A stretch of DNA of 35,287 nucleotides from Methylocystis sp. (GTDB lineage Bacteria; Pseudomonadota; Alphaproteobacteria; Rhizobiales; Beijerinckiaceae): NCBI GenBank assembly GCA_021731565.1, contig JAKFXD010000022.1, positions 1-35,287 of the forward strand. Direction: 5' to 3'. A program made the position numbers and the translations under genes. Within the stretch, counting starts at the first letter, position 1, and each line of letters opens with the position of its first letter. Below are positions 9,147 to 21,025 of this stretch, piece after piece. The notes beneath the pieces are model-generated. The model saw only the letters and a program-made list of their open reading frames with translations, was not told the origin of the DNA and did not search any database.

Positions 9147-10259
9147 ATGCTCCAGGAACCTGGCGGCGGCTGGCGCGGGGGCGGCGTGACTCAGCGGGAT
9201 AATGAATTGATACAGGGCGCCGCGCCGGGACTGCCGGTCGTCAGGCCAACAGAACACGCCGGATTTCTTGACTCGCTTCGCCTCCGGCTGCCCAAAGGCG
9301 CATTGAGCGCGATGGGCGTCGCGGCCAGTCTCGCGGTCTTTGCGCTCGCCGCCTATATTCTCGGCAACACGCTTTCGAACCTGAGCTACGCCGATCTGGT
9401 GAACGGCTTTCGGGCGACGAGCGCGACGCAAATCCTCGCCGCGCTGGCGCTCTCGGCTCTCTCCTACGTCTTCCTGACCGGCTATGACGTCGTCGCTCTG
9501 TGGCACATGCGCGCGCATGCGCCCTATCGCGTCGCCGCCCTCGCCTCCTTCGCGAGCTACGCCATTTCCTTCAATCTCGGATTTCCGATCATCACCAGCG
9601 CCGCCGTCCGTTACTGGATCTACTCGCGCGTCGCGCTGAGCGCGCTGCAGGTCGCCAACATCACCGTATTCGCCGGCGTCACCTTCTGGCTCGGCATGAC
9701 GCTGATGATGGGCGTCGGCTTCGTTTACGGCGCGGGCGCGCTCGCCGCGCTCGACGGCGCGCCCGCAATCCTTCACGTCATTCCGGGCGTGCTGATACTC
9801 GGCGGCGTGCTGTTTTATTTCGGCTGGGTGACGTTCGAGCGCCGCAGCATCAAGCTTCGCGGCCATGCGCTCGATCTTCCCGGCCTTGTTCCGACTGTGG
9901 CGCAGTTCGCGCTTGGCGTCGCCGATCTCTGCTGCGCCGCGGGCGCGCTCTATGTGCTGCTTCCGCCCGGCGTTCCGTTGGATTTCGTGCCATTCGTGGC
10001 GGTTTATATCGTCGCCTGCATTCTCGGCGTGATCAGCCATGCGCCGGGCGGCATCGGCGTGTTCGAAGCGACCATGCTGCACGCCATTCCCGCGAGTTCG
10101 CAGGAAAGCGTTCTGGCGTCGCTGCTTCTGTTTCGCATGGTCTATTATTTCATCCCCTTCGTCGTCGCGCTTGCGCTTCTGGGCGCCGATGAAGGCGCGC
10201 GCCGCTGGGCGACCTTGCGCGAGGCGATCGCCCGCATCGTGGAGGAGCGCTCGAATTGA
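9147..10259 (+). CDS. UPF0104 / lysylphosphatidylglycerol synthase-like multi-pass membrane protein
   Basis: Multiple hydrophobic helices; SFNLGFPIITSAAVRYWIY and ISHAPGGIGVFEATML typical of the family. Start may be internal. Confidence 0.75.
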   Translation: MLQEPGGGWRGGGVTQRDNELIQGAAPGLPVVRPTEHAGFLDSLRLRLPKGALSAMGVAASLAVFALAAYILGNTLSNLSYADLVNGFRATSATQILAALALSALSYVFLTGYDVVALWHMRAHAPYRVAALASFASYAISFNLGFPIITSAAVRYWIYSRVALSALQVANITVFAGVTFWLGMTLMMGVGFVYGAGALAALDGAPAILHVIPGVLILGGVLFYFGWVTFERRSIKLRGHALDLPGLVPTVAQFALGVADLCCAAGALYVLLPPGVPLDFVPFVAVYIVACILGVISHAPGGIGVFEATMLHAIPASSQESVLASLLLFRMVYYFIPFVVALALLGADEGARRWATLREAIARIVEERSN

Positions 10260-11353
10260 ACGGCGCCGGGCCAGTGGCGATGACCCTGTCGACTCAACAA
10301 CGCAAGTGGCGCGATCAGGCGATGGATCTCCTGGCGCCGGTGATCAATGCGCTTCCGGAGCCGATTTTCGTCATCGACTCCGAAACCCATGTCGTCGCCG
10401 CAAACGCCCCGGCGCAAAGTCTCTCGCCCGCGATTCGGCTGAACGAGCCGCTCTCCCGCGGTCTTCGCTCTCCCGACATGCTCGACGCCGTCGCCCGCGT
10501 GCTCGGCGGCGGCGAGGCCGAGAAGACCGTCTGGGTCGAGCGCCTGCCGGTGGAATGCTGGTTCGAGGCCCATATCGCGCCGATGCAGATCGAAGGCTTC
10601 GAGCCCGCCGCCATGGTGAGCCTGCGCGATCTCACCGAATCCCGGCGCGTCGAGCGCATGCGCGTCGACTTCGTGGCGAACGCCAGCCATGAGCTGCGCA
10701 CGCCTCTCGCCTCGCTGCTCGGATTTGTCGAGACGCTGCAAGGACCAGCGCGCGAGGACAGCGAAACGCGCGACAAATTCCTCGCCATCATGCGCGAGCA
10801 GGCGCAGCGAATGGCGCGGCTGGTCGACGATCTTCTGTCGCTGTCGCGCATCGAGCAACACATGCATCTTCGGCCGGCGACGCCTGTCGATCTGACGCTG
10901 CTCGTCGCCCATATCGTCGATACGCTGTCGCAAATGGCCGAGGACGGGGGCGTCGCCATCAATCTCGATCTCCAGCCGAATGTGGTTGCGCCGGGCGATC
11001 GTGACGAACTTGCCCGCGTCATCGAGAATCTCGTCGAAAACGCGTTGAAATATGGCTGCGCCGAGCACGGCGCCTGCAAGCCGATCGACATATCGCTCGT
11101 CCGTAAGGGCGCGCTCGTCGTCCTGTCGGTGCGCGATTACGGTCCCGGAGTCGCGCCGGAGCATATCCCGCGACTGACCGAGCGCTTCTATCGCGTCGAT
11201 GCGGGCAAGAGCCGCGCCAAGGGCGGCACCGGTCTGGGGCTCGCCATCGTCAAACATATCGTGCTGCGCCACCGCGGTCGTCTGGCGATCGAGTCCGCGC
11301 TCGGCGAAGGGACGTTGTTTCGCGTCATTTTGCCGGGAAGCGAGGTGGTGTGA
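10256..11353 (+). CDS. phoR: Phosphate regulon sensor histidine kinase PhoR
   Basis: VDFVANASHELRTPLASLLGFVETLQG, N/G boxes, GGTGLGLAIVKHIVLRHRGRL; directly upstream of the pst operon. ATG at 10280 is an alternative start. Confidence 0.92.
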   Translation: MNGAGPVAMTLSTQQRKWRDQAMDLLAPVINALPEPIFVIDSETHVVAANAPAQSLSPAIRLNEPLSRGLRSPDMLDAVARVLGGGEAEKTVWVERLPVECWFEAHIAPMQIEGFEPAAMVSLRDLTESRRVERMRVDFVANASHELRTPLASLLGFVETLQGPAREDSETRDKFLAIMREQAQRMARLVDDLLSLSRIEQHMHLRPATPVDLTLLVAHIVDTLSQMAEDGGVAINLDLQPNVVAPGDRDELARVIENLVENALKYGCAEHGACKPIDISLVRKGALVVLSVRDYGPGVAPEHIPRLTERFYRVDAGKSRAKGGTGLGLAIVKHIVLRHRGRLAIESALGEGTLFRVILPGSEVV

Positions 11354-11386
11354 TTCATTTAAATATATGATCTTTAAGTAATATCG

Positions 11387-11415
11387 TTGTCATTATACTG
11401 TAATCTTTTTGTCAC
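11387..11415 (+). promoter_or_regulatory. Tandem Pho box (three 7-bp half-sites at 11-bp period) upstream of pstS
   Basis: TTGTCAT-tata-CTGTAAT-cttt-TTGTCAC. Confidence 0.78.
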
Positions 11416-11502
11416 AAAAACCTATTGTCGGACCGATAGGTTCTCGCACGCGGTGACGCGGGGCGCATCGCAAACCTGTTCTCGAGCAAAAGAGACCTTC
11501 AA

Positions 11503-12546
11503 ATGATCTCGACGATTTTCAAGCGCGGCGCAGGCGCAGCGCTGGCTCTCGCCGTCATGGCTGGCGCGGCGAGCGCGCTGGACATTTCCGGCGCCGGCGC
11601 CACCTTCCCCTATCCGATCTACGCCAAATGGGCTGAAGCATATAAGAAGGAAACGGGTAGCGGCCTCAACTACCAGTCGATCGGCTCCGGCGGCGGCATC
11701 AAACAAGTTAAGGCGCGCACTGTTACATTCGGCGCCTCCGACCAGCCGCTCAAGGTTGACGATTTGCAGGCCGCGAGCCTTATTCAATGGCCGCAGGTAA
11801 TCGGCGCCATCGTGCCGGTCGTCAATCTCGAGGGCGTCGCCGGCGGCGAGCTCACGCTCGACGGCGACACGCTCGCCAAGATTTTCCTCGGCGACATCAC
11901 CAAATGGGACGACGCGGCGATCAAGAAGCTCAACCCGAAGGCGAAGCTTCCTTCGGCTTCGATTGTCGTGGTTCATCGCTCGGACGGGTCGGGAACGACC
12001 TTTAACTTCACCAATTATCTGTCGAAGGTTTCGCCCGACTGGAAGTCGAAGGTTGGCGAGAACACTTCGGTCGAATGGCCGGTCGGCATCGGCGCGAAGG
12101 GCAATGAAGGCGTCGCCAACAACGTCGCCAACACCAAGGGCGCGATCGGCTATGTCGAATATGCCTACGCCAAGCAGAACAAGATGACACACACCAAGAT
12201 GATCAATAAGGACGGCAAAGTGATCGCGCCCAGCATGGACTCGTTCCAGGCCGCCGCCGCCGGGGCCGACTGGGCTCACGCCGAGGGCTTTTACGAAATC
12301 CTGACCAATGAGCCTGGCGCAAAAGCCTGGCCGATCACGGCCGCGACCTTCATCCTGCTCCCCAAGGAGCCGAAGGACGAAGCAGCCGCAGCCGAAGCGC
12401 TCAAATTCTTCACTTGGGCCTTCGCGCATGGCGGGAAAATGGCCGAAGAACTCGACTACATTCCGATGCCGAAACCGGTCGTCGAGCTCATCAAGAAAAG
12501 CTGGGCCAATGTTAAGGGAACAGACGGCAAGCCGTTGTCCCATTGA
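11503..12546 (+). CDS. pstS: Phosphate ABC transporter substrate-binding protein
   Basis: Signal peptide; [54 protein letters not shown]. Confidence 0.97.
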   Translation: MISTIFKRGAGAALALAVMAGAASALDISGAGATFPYPIYAKWAEAYKKETGSGLNYQSIGSGGGIKQVKARTVTFGASDQPLKVDDLQAASLIQWPQVIGAIVPVVNLEGVAGGELTLDGDTLAKIFLGDITKWDDAAIKKLNPKAKLPSASIVVVHRSDGSGTTFNFTNYLSKVSPDWKSKVGENTSVEWPVGIGAKGNEGVANNVANTKGAIGYVEYAYAKQNKMTHTKMINKDGKVIAPSMDSFQAAAAGADWAHAEGFYEILTNEPGAKAWPITAATFILLPKEPKDEAAAAEALKFFTWAFAHGGKMAEELDYIPMPKPVVELIKKSWANVKGTDGKPLSH

Positions 12547-12720
12547 CGAAGGTTAGAGCTGCGCGGGTTGGCTTCAAGAACCTCGACGGCCGCGTGGAGC
12601 GGCCGTCGGTAGAATGTGCGGCGGTTCGCCGAAAGCGCGGCGCCGGGAGTTGATCAAATGTTCTCGATCGAACCAAACCGGCGCGACGCGAACGGCGCCG
12701 GCCAGGAGGCGGGTTCAAAC

Positions 12721-13710
12721 ATGTCGGAAGTAGTCTTGCAGCAAGCAGCGTCGCCATCAGTCGCGCCCGATCGAACGCGCGTTCTGGGCCGGCTGGCGCT
12801 GGTCGACCGCATTTTCAATCTAGCCACGCGCGGCGCGGCGATGGTCGTTCTGGTGATCCTGGGCGGCGTCATCGTTTCGCTCGTCTATGGCTCGTGGCCA
12901 GCGATGCGGGCCTTCGGTTTCGGCTTCTTCGTCTCGCAGTCATGGAATCCGGTCACCGAGAATTTCGGCGCGCTTCCGGCGATCTATGGCACGATCATGA
13001 CCTCGGCCATCGCCATGCTGATCGCCGTTCCCGTCGGCCTCGGCATCGCGATTTTCCTGACTGAGCTTTGCCCCTATGTTCTGCGCCGGCCAATCGGCAC
13101 GGCGATCGAACTGCTGGCCGGCATCCCGTCGATCATCTACGGCATTTGGGGCCTCTTCGTGCTGGCGCCGTTTCTGCAATCGCATGTGCAGCCGGCGCTG
13201 ATTGCGGCCTTTGGCGACATTCCGGTGTTCTCGACGCTCTTCGCGGGTCCGCCTTACGGCATCGGCATGCTGACGGCGGGCTTCATTCTCGCGATCATGG
13301 TGCTGCCCTTCGTCGCGTCGATCTCCCGCGACGTTTTCGAGACGGTGCCGCCAGTGTTGAAGGAAGCGGCGTCGGGAATCGGCTGCACCACTTGGGAAGT
13401 GATGCGCTATGTGGTGATGCCGTATACGCGCGTCGGCGTGATCGGCGGCGTCATGCTCGGGCTCGGCCGGGCGCTCGGCGAAACGATGGCGGTGACTTTT
13501 GTCATCGGCAACGCGCATAAGATTTCCGGGTCTCTGCTTGCGCCCGGAACGACGATTTCGGCGACCATCGCCAATGAGTTCACCGAGGCGGTCGGCGATC
13601 TCTATACGTCGGCCCTGATCGAACTGGGGCTCATCCTCTTCCTCATCACCTTCGTCGTCCTTGCGATCGCGCGTTATATGCTGATGCGCATCGAACAGAA
13701 ATCAGCGTAA
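12721..13710 (+). CDS. pstC: Phosphate ABC transporter permease PstC
   Basis: [71 protein letters not shown]. Start inferred at MSEVVLQQ. Confidence 0.95.
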   Translation: MSEVVLQQAASPSVAPDRTRVLGRLALVDRIFNLATRGAAMVVLVILGGVIVSLVYGSWPAMRAFGFGFFVSQSWNPVTENFGALPAIYGTIMTSAIAMLIAVPVGLGIAIFLTELCPYVLRRPIGTAIELLAGIPSIIYGIWGLFVLAPFLQSHVQPALIAAFGDIPVFSTLFAGPPYGIGMLTAGFILAIMVLPFVASISRDVFETVPPVLKEAASGIGCTTWEVMRYVVMPYTRVGVIGGVMLGLGRALGETMAVTFVIGNAHKISGSLLAPGTTISATIANEFTEAVGDLYTSALIELGLILFLITFVVLAIARYMLMRIEQKSA

Positions 13711-13721
13711 GGGAGACGCTC

Positions 13722-14564
13722 ATGTCGCTTTACGCAACTCGACGCGCCGCCAATTCCATCGCGACGACGCTCTGCTGGGTCGCGGCCATATTCGGGCTGG
13801 CGTGGCTGTTCGTGATCCTCATCGCGCTTCTCTATGAAGGCGTGCGAGGACTATCTCCCGCGGTCTTTACCGAGATGACGCCGCCCCCCGGCAGCGCCGG
13901 CGGACTGCTCAACGCCATCGCCGGCTCGCTGATCATGACCATCATCGGCGTCGCCGTCGGCACGCCGCTCGGCATGCTGGCTGGCACATACATGGCCGAG
14001 TATGGACGCTACACGAAGCTCACGATGATCGTGCGTTTCATCAACGACATCCTGCTCAGCGCGCCGTCGATCGTCATCGGCCTGTTCGTCTACACGATGC
14101 TCGTGCATCCGATGGGACACTTTTCGGCGATATCGGGCGCGGTGGCCCTTGCGCTGCTCGTTGTTCCCGTCGTCGTGCGCACGACTGAGGACATGCTGCT
14201 GCTCGTGCCGGGATCGATGCGCGAGGCGGCTTCGGCGCTCGGCGCGCCTCGCGCCCATGTCGTCGGTCAGGTCGCCTATCGCGCCGCCAAGGCGGGGCTG
14301 ATCACCGGCGTGCTGCTGGCCGTGGCGCGAGTCTCGGGCGAGACCGCGCCGCTTCTGTTCACGGCGCTCAACAACCAGTTCTGGAGCACCGATCTGGCCG
14401 CGCCGATGGCGAGCCTGCCGGTGGTCATCTTCCAGTTCGCGCTGTCGCCTTACAAGGACTGGCAGCAACTCGCCTGGACCGGCGCGCTCCTCATCACCCT
14501 GACAGTTCTCGCCCTGTCGATTGCCGCGCGCACGCTGAGCGCCGGCCGGAGGAAATCTAAATGA
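13722..14564 (+). CDS. pstA: Phosphate ABC transporter permease PstA
   Basis: [65 protein letters not shown]. Confidence 0.95.
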   Translation: MSLYATRRAANSIATTLCWVAAIFGLAWLFVILIALLYEGVRGLSPAVFTEMTPPPGSAGGLLNAIAGSLIMTIIGVAVGTPLGMLAGTYMAEYGRYTKLTMIVRFINDILLSAPSIVIGLFVYTMLVHPMGHFSAISGAVALALLVVPVVVRTTEDMLLLVPGSMREAASALGAPRAHVVGQVAYRAAKAGLITGVLLAVARVSGETAPLLFTALNNQFWSTDLAAPMASLPVVIFQFALSPYKDWQQLAWTGALLITLTVLALSIAARTLSAGRRKSK

Positions 14565-15349
14565 ACGCCACCGCCCAAGCCCCGAAAGAACCGCAGACAA
14601 AAGTCACGGTGCGTAGTCTCGATTTTTACTATGGGAGCGGAGATCGTTCGCTCAAGAACGTCAGCCTCCCGCTCTACGCCAACAAGGTGACGGCGTTCAT
14701 CGGCCCATCGGGCTGCGGCAAGTCGACGTTGCTGCGGGTGCTGAACCGCATGTACGACCTCTATCCGGGACAACGCGCCGTGGGAGAGGTTCTGCTTGAC
14801 GGCGAGAACATTCTCGACCCGGCGATCGACATCAACGCGCTGCGCTCGCGCGTCGGCATGATTTTCCAGAAGCCGACGCCCTTCCCGATGTCGATCTACG
14901 AGAATATCGCTTTCGGGATTCGGCTCTACGAAAAACTTCCGCGGGCAGATCTCGACGAGCGCGTCGAAACGGCGCTGCGCGGCGCCGCGCTTTGGGACGA
15001 AGTCAAGGATAAGCTCCAGACGAGCGGCCTCGGTCTTTCGGGCGGGCAGCAGCAGCGCCTCTGCATTGCGCGCAGCGTCGCCGTGCAGCCGGAAGTGATC
15101 CTGTTCGACGAGCCCTGTTCCGCGCTCGATCCGATCTCGACGGCGAAGGTCGAGGAGCTGATCGACGAGCTCACGAACCGCTACACGATCGCGATCGTCA
15201 CGCACAATATGCAGCAGGCGGTTCGCGTTTCCGATTACACCGCCTTCATGTATCTGGGCGAACTCATCGAGTTCGGCGAGACGGACGACGTGTTCAACAA
15301 GCCGAAAGAGAAGCGAACGCTCGACTATATCACCGGCCGTTTCGGCTAA
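14561..15349 (+). CDS. pstB: Phosphate ABC transporter ATP-binding protein
   Basis: Walker [46 protein letters not shown]. Confidence 0.97.
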   Translation: MNATAQAPKEPQTKVTVRSLDFYYGSGDRSLKNVSLPLYANKVTAFIGPSGCGKSTLLRVLNRMYDLYPGQRAVGEVLLDGENILDPAIDINALRSRVGMIFQKPTPFPMSIYENIAFGIRLYEKLPRADLDERVETALRGAALWDEVKDKLQTSGLGLSGGQQQRLCIARSVAVQPEVILFDEPCSALDPISTAKVEELIDELTNRYTIAIVTHNMQQAVRVSDYTAFMYLGELIEFGETDDVFNKPKEKRTLDYITGRFG

Positions 15350-15371
15350 CAGCGATTCAAGGACGGCGCAC

Positions 15372-16088
15372 ATGAGCGATCACATTGTCAAATCCTATGA
15401 CCGGGATCTTGAATCCCTTGGGCGCCGCATCGCCGAAATGGGCGGCGTCGCTGAAAAAATGCTGGCGGAGGCGATGGACGCCCTGTCGAGCTTCGACGTC
15501 GACCTTGCGCACCGCGTCGTCTCCAGCGATCCGCGGCTCGACGCGCTGCAGCGCGAAATCGAGGAGAACGCCATTCTCACCATTGCGCGCCGGCAGCCGC
15601 TCGCGGTCGATCTGCGCGAATGCATCGCCGCGATCCGCATCTCCGGCGATATCGAACGCGTTGGCGATCTCGCCAAGAACATCGCCAACCGGACGCTCAA
15701 GATCGTGTCGGAGGCCCGCGTGCCGCGCGCCATCGTCGGTCTCAAGTCGATGCATGAAGTCGCCGCGATGCAGCTCAAGGACGCGCTCGACGCCTATGCC
15801 TTGCGCGACACCGAGCGCGCCCACGCGGTGTGGCAGAACGATTCCGATCTCGACGCGCTGGAGGATTCCGTCTTTCGCGATCTTCTCACTTTCATGATGG
15901 AGGATCCGCGCAACATTTCCTTCTGCACGCATCTCCTGTTCTGCTCGAAGAATCTGGAGCGGATCGGCGATCACACCACCAACATTTCTGAAACGGTCAT
16001 TTATCTCGTCACGGGCGAGGCGATGCCCATCGAGCGGCCGAAGTCTCGCGTTGCCGACTTCGGCGTCAAGGATGAGGCGGCGCAATGA
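15372..16088 (+). CDS. phoU: Phosphate signalling complex protein PhoU
   Basis: SYDRDLESLGRRIAEMGGVAEKML; CSKNLERIGDHTTNISETVIYLVTGE. Confidence 0.95.
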   Translation: MSDHIVKSYDRDLESLGRRIAEMGGVAEKMLAEAMDALSSFDVDLAHRVVSSDPRLDALQREIEENAILTIARRQPLAVDLRECIAAIRISGDIERVGDLAKNIANRTLKIVSEARVPRAIVGLKSMHEVAAMQLKDALDAYALRDTERAHAVWQNDSDLDALEDSVFRDLLTFMMEDPRNISFCTHLLFCSKNLERIGDHTTNISETVIYLVTGEAMPIERPKSRVADFGVKDEAAQ

Positions 16089-16828
16089 ACGAAGTGACTA
16101 CCGTCGTACAGCGGAGCGGCAAGAGCGATCGAGCGCCGCGCATCCTCGTCGTCGAAGACGAGACATCGCTTGCGACGCTGCTTGTCTACAATCTCGAGGC
16201 TGAAGGCTATCAGGTCGAACATGTCGACAATGGCGACGAGGCGGAGCTGCGACTGGCCGAGTCGCCGCCGGATCTCGTCATACTCGACTGGATGCTGCCG
16301 GGCGTTTCCGGACTCGAAATCTGCCGGCGTCTGCGCGCCCGCGACAGCGCCAAGGACATGCCGGTGATCATGCTGACCGCGCGCGGCGAAGAAGGGGAGC
16401 GCGTGCGCGGGCTTTCGGTCGGCGCCGACGACTATGTCGTCAAGCCGTTTTCAACGCCTGAGCTGATGGCGCGGGTGCGCGCGCTGTTGCGCCGGGCGCG
16501 GCCCGAGCGCGTCGCCTCGCGGCTGACCCTCGGCGACATCGATCTCGATCGCGACACGCGCCGGGTGCGGCGCTCGGGCCGGGAAATTCACCTCGGACCG
16601 ACGGAGTTCCGGCTGCTCGAATATTTCATGGAGAAGCCGGGACGCGTATTCACGCGCGCGCAGCTTCTCGACAGCGTCTGGGGCATGTCGGCGGAAATCG
16701 ACGAGCGCACGGTGGACGTCCATGTCGGACGGCTGCGCAAGGCGATGATCCGCGGGCGTGAAAAGGATCCGATCCGCACGGTGCGCGGCGCCGGCTATTC
16801 CTTCGACGAAACCTTCGGTCACGAATGA
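16085..16828 (+). CDS. phoB: Phosphate regulon response regulator PhoB
   Basis: Receiver domain (ILVVEDE...LDWMLPG...KPF) plus winged helix (LGPTEFRLLEYFMEKPGRVFTRAQLLDSVWG). Confidence 0.93.
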   Translation: MNEVTTVVQRSGKSDRAPRILVVEDETSLATLLVYNLEAEGYQVEHVDNGDEAELRLAESPPDLVILDWMLPGVSGLEICRRLRARDSAKDMPVIMLTARGEEGERVRGLSVGADDYVVKPFSTPELMARVRALLRRARPERVASRLTLGDIDLDRDTRRVRRSGREIHLGPTEFRLLEYFMEKPGRVFTRAQLLDSVWGMSAEIDERTVDVHVGRLRKAMIRGREKDPIRTVRGAGYSFDETFGHE

Positions 16829-16834
16829 CCGAAG
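16813..16834. terminator. Perfect 9-bp stem / 4-nt loop overlapping the phoB stop codon at the convergent phoB/gcrA junction
   Basis: cttcggtca-cgaa-tgaccgaag; no U-tract. Confidence 0.5.
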
Positions 16835-16841
16835 TCGCGGC

Positions 16842-17360
16842 TCAGGCGTAGCGCTGCCCCCTCAGCTGATCGCGCGCGCGGCGGCGATCCTGGGCCGGCT
16901 GATAGGCGACGCGCGCATGATAGGCGCAATACGGCCCGCCGCCGACCGTCGACTTGCCGCCGCAGAAGCGGAACTCCGCGGACGTCGGATCGCCCATCGG
17001 CCAGCGGCACATGGATTCGCGCAGCTCCATGAGCGTGACGCGTTCCGACATCGGGATCACCACTTCTTCTTCGGGCGCATGCCGCGGCGCCGTGAGCGCG
17101 TGCGGCGCGAAAGCGAGGGCGAGATTGCCATGCGAGGCGGCGCCGTTCATGCGCGGCTGTGTTTGACGAGGAGCCTTGGCGACCCGCGGCCGCTGCGCGT
17201 TGACCGTCTTGGCGCGCTCGGCGAGCCCGAGCCGGTGGATTTTGCCGATGACGGCGTTGCGCGTGATGCCCGGTCCGAGTTCGGCCGCCACTTGGCTGGC
17301 GCTCAGCCCGTCGTTCCAGAGTTTGCGGAGCAGTTCGACGCGTTCGTCGGTCCATGACAT
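16842..17360 (-). CDS. gcrA: GcrA-family cell cycle regulator
   Basis: MSWTDERVELLRKLWNDGLSASQVAAELGPGITRNAVIGKIHRLGL; C-terminal MCRWPMGDPTSAEFRFCGGKSTVGGGPYCAYHARVAYQP. Confidence 0.93.
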   Translation of the reverse strand: MSWTDERVELLRKLWNDGLSASQVAAELGPGITRNAVIGKIHRLGLAERAKTVNAQRPRVAKAPRQTQPRMNGAASHGNLALAFAPHALTAPRHAPEEEVVIPMSERVTLMELRESMCRWPMGDPTSAEFRFCGGKSTVGGGPYCAYHARVAYQPAQDRRRARDQLRGQRYA

Positions 17361-17811
17361 TAGGCTTCTCCATTCTTTCGGGTCGAGCGCGGATCGGAGT
17401 CTGCCTCCGACCACAGCGCTGGCCTGAAGCCCAGCGGCGATGTGACGCGCATCAACACTCGAGAGAACGCGCCCGAACAAGCGACGCGGGCGCCGACTAG
17501 AAACGTTCTGTTTACTTTGAATCACGCGCGAGTCGCGCTGGCAAGCGCGCGCTGGCGTTCTCAACAGCCTTTCACGGAGACTGTTGCCTGAAGGACTCAC
17601 TCCCGCGCGGCGCTGCGACGCCGCTTCGGCGCTCGATCGCGCCGCGTTCAGGCGGAATCGTCTCGACGCAGACGTCGCGATCGATTCCAAACGCTTAGAG
17701 CGCGCTTTGCGCGAAAGACCGGCATCGATTTTTTCGCGGCGCGCCGCAACGATCCCAAGGCCTTGTGGATTTGACCGCGTCGGGCGGCCCGCTTAAAATC
17801 CCGGTCGAACT

Positions 17812-17844
17812 GCCGCCCTCAAAAGGGCGGCGCTTTGTTTTTTT
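17812..17844 (+). terminator. Rho-independent terminator in the argD leader
   Basis: gccgccc-tcaaaa-gggcggc followed by gctttgttttttt; ends about 48 nt before argD. Confidence 0.8.
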
Positions 17845-17892
17845 AAGCTTCCTCCGGCCGAAGCCGGCGACGGGAGGCGTGGAGCAGGGCTT

Positions 17893-19088
17893 TTGACGTC
17901 AGCGCTTTATCCGACCTATCCGCGGGCCGATCTCGCGTTCGAACATGGCGAAGGCGCGTGGCTGACCGCGGAAAACGGCGACCGCTATCTCGATTTCAGC
18001 GCGGGCGTCGCCGTGCTGTCGCTCGGCCACAATCATCCGCATCTGGTCGAGACGTTGAAGCGCGCGGCCGACGCGCCCTGGCACGTCTCCAATCTGTTTC
18101 GCATCCCGCAAGCCGAGCGCCTCGGCGAGCGGCTCTGCCAGGCGACATTCGCCGATCTGGTCTTTTTCACCAATTCCGGCGCGGAAGCCGTGGAATGCGC
18201 GATCAAGACCGCGCGCAAATTCCACGCAGTCAACGGACAGCCGGAACGCTATCGGCTAATCACTTTTGAGGGCGCCTTCCATGGCCGCACGCTGGCGACG
18301 ATCGCCGCCGGCGGCAACCCAAAATATCTTGACGGCTTCGGACCGCCGGTCGAGGGCTTCGATCAGGTCGCTTTCGGCGATTACGACGCGGTCGAAGCGG
18401 CGATCACCCAAGAGACCGCCGGCGTGCTGCTCGAACCCATTCAGGGCGAGGGCGGCCTGCGCGGCTTTTCGCCCGCGTTCCTCGCGCGCCTGCGGGCGCT
18501 GTGCGACGCGCGCGGCCTGCTGCTCGTCTTCGACGAGGTGCAATGCGGCGTCGGCCGCACCGGCAAGTTTCTCGCTTGCGAACATGCCGGCGTCGCGCCC
18601 GATATCGCGGCGCTCGCCAAGGGGCTCGGCGGCGGCTTTCCGCTCGGCGCCTGTCTCGCGACGCGCGAGGCGGCCAAGGGCATGACGCTTGGCGCGCATG
18701 GCTCGACATTCGGCGGCAACCCGCTGGCGACCGCGGTCGGCGGCGCCGTGCTCGACGTCGTGCTCGCGGATGGCTTCCTGGCGCGCGTCGCGCGTCTCGG
18801 CGCGCTGCTGCGCCAGCGGCTCGCCGAACTCGAGGACCGCTATCCGTCGCTGATCGAGGAGATTCGCGGCGAAGGGCTGATGTTCGGCCTCAAGACGAAG
18901 ATTCCCAACGCCGATTTCGCCGCCGCCGCCCGCGCCGAAGGCCTGTTGACGGTGCTCGCCGGAGACAATGTCGTGCGCCTGGTGCCGCCGCTCGTCATCG
19001 ACGAAAGCGACATCGCCGCGGCGGCGTCGCGCCTCTTCGCGGCATGCGCCAGGCTCGCCGCGCCGGCCGAAAAGCTCGGAGCAGCGTG

Positions 19089-19089
<1 letters not shown>
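17893..19089 (+). CDS. argD: Acetylornithine aminotransferase
   Basis: Class-III aminotransferase signature ([44 protein letters not shown]); next to argF; TTG start. Confidence 0.93.
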
Positions 19090-20032
<943 letters not shown>

Positions 20033-20033
<1 letters not shown>

Positions 20034-21004
20034 TGCCGCAAGGCGGCGACCCGGCCCCGAGCCGGCCGGTTGCGCTTTATTCCCAGGACGATCGGATCTT
20101 GCCTTTCGCGGTGGAAGCGCTCGATCTGCGCGGCCGCGTCGCGCGCCTTGGCCCCACGGTCGATTCCATCCTCAATCATTACGCCTATCCGCCGCAGGTC
20201 GCGCGCCTGCTCGGCGAGGCGGTGGCGCTTGCCGCGCTTCTCGGCTCGATTCTGGAATCGCACGGACGCTTTCAGCTGCAGACGCGCAGTGACGGCCCCG
20301 TCGACATGCTCGTCGTCGATTATGACGCGCCGGGAAAACTGCGCGGCTTCGCCCGTTTCGACGCTGAGCGCGTCGCTCAAATGCGCGACGCCTCGCCGGC
20401 GGCGCTGTTCGGACGCGGGCATCTGGCGCTCACCATCGAACGCGAGGAAGACGCCGCGCGCTACCAGGGTGTCGTGCCGCTCGAAGGAGAGAGCCTCTCC
20501 GAGGCGGCGCATCTCTATTTCCGGCAGTCGGAGCAGATCCCGTCCTTCGTCAGGCTGGCCGTGGCGGAAAGCGTCACGCCGCAGGGCAGCAGCTGGCGCG
20601 CCGGCGGCCTGCTCCTCCAATATCTGCCGCAGCGCGGCGCCCGCGCCCGCGACCTTCCCCCGGGCGACGCGCCGTACGGCGCTGAGGAGGCGCCCGAGGA
20701 TGACGACGATCACTGGACCGAGGGCCAGGCGCTGGCCGCGACGCTCGAAGACCACGAACTCGTCGATCCGGCGCTGTCGGGCGAACGATTGCTCTATCGC
20801 CTGTTCCATGAGCGGGGCGTCAAGGTTTTCGCCGAACGGGCGCTCGAGGAATTCTGCCGCTGTTCGCATGAGCGCATCGACAAGCTCTTGAGAAGCTTCT
20901 CGCCGCAGGAGCGGGCCGACATGATCGGCGACGACGGCCGCATCGGCGTCACCTGCGAATTCTGCGGCGCGCAGCGCAGCTTCGATCCCACCGATTTCGA
21001 TTGA
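20033..21004 (+). CDS. hslO: Redox-regulated chaperone Hsp33
   Basis: C-terminal Zn motif CRCSHERI (as CCRCSHERID-type in EEFCRCSHERIDKLL) and CEFCGAQRSF; ATGA overlap with argF. Confidence 0.93.
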
Positions 21005-21025
21005 CCGGGAGGCGGAAGCAAAGAC

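Noticed and set aside
17690-17755. ttagagcgcgctttgcgcgaaagaccggc... resembles a dispersed Rhizobiales intergenic repeat
   Set aside because: Only one copy seen here and similarity is from memory; cannot support a repeat call without a genome scan.
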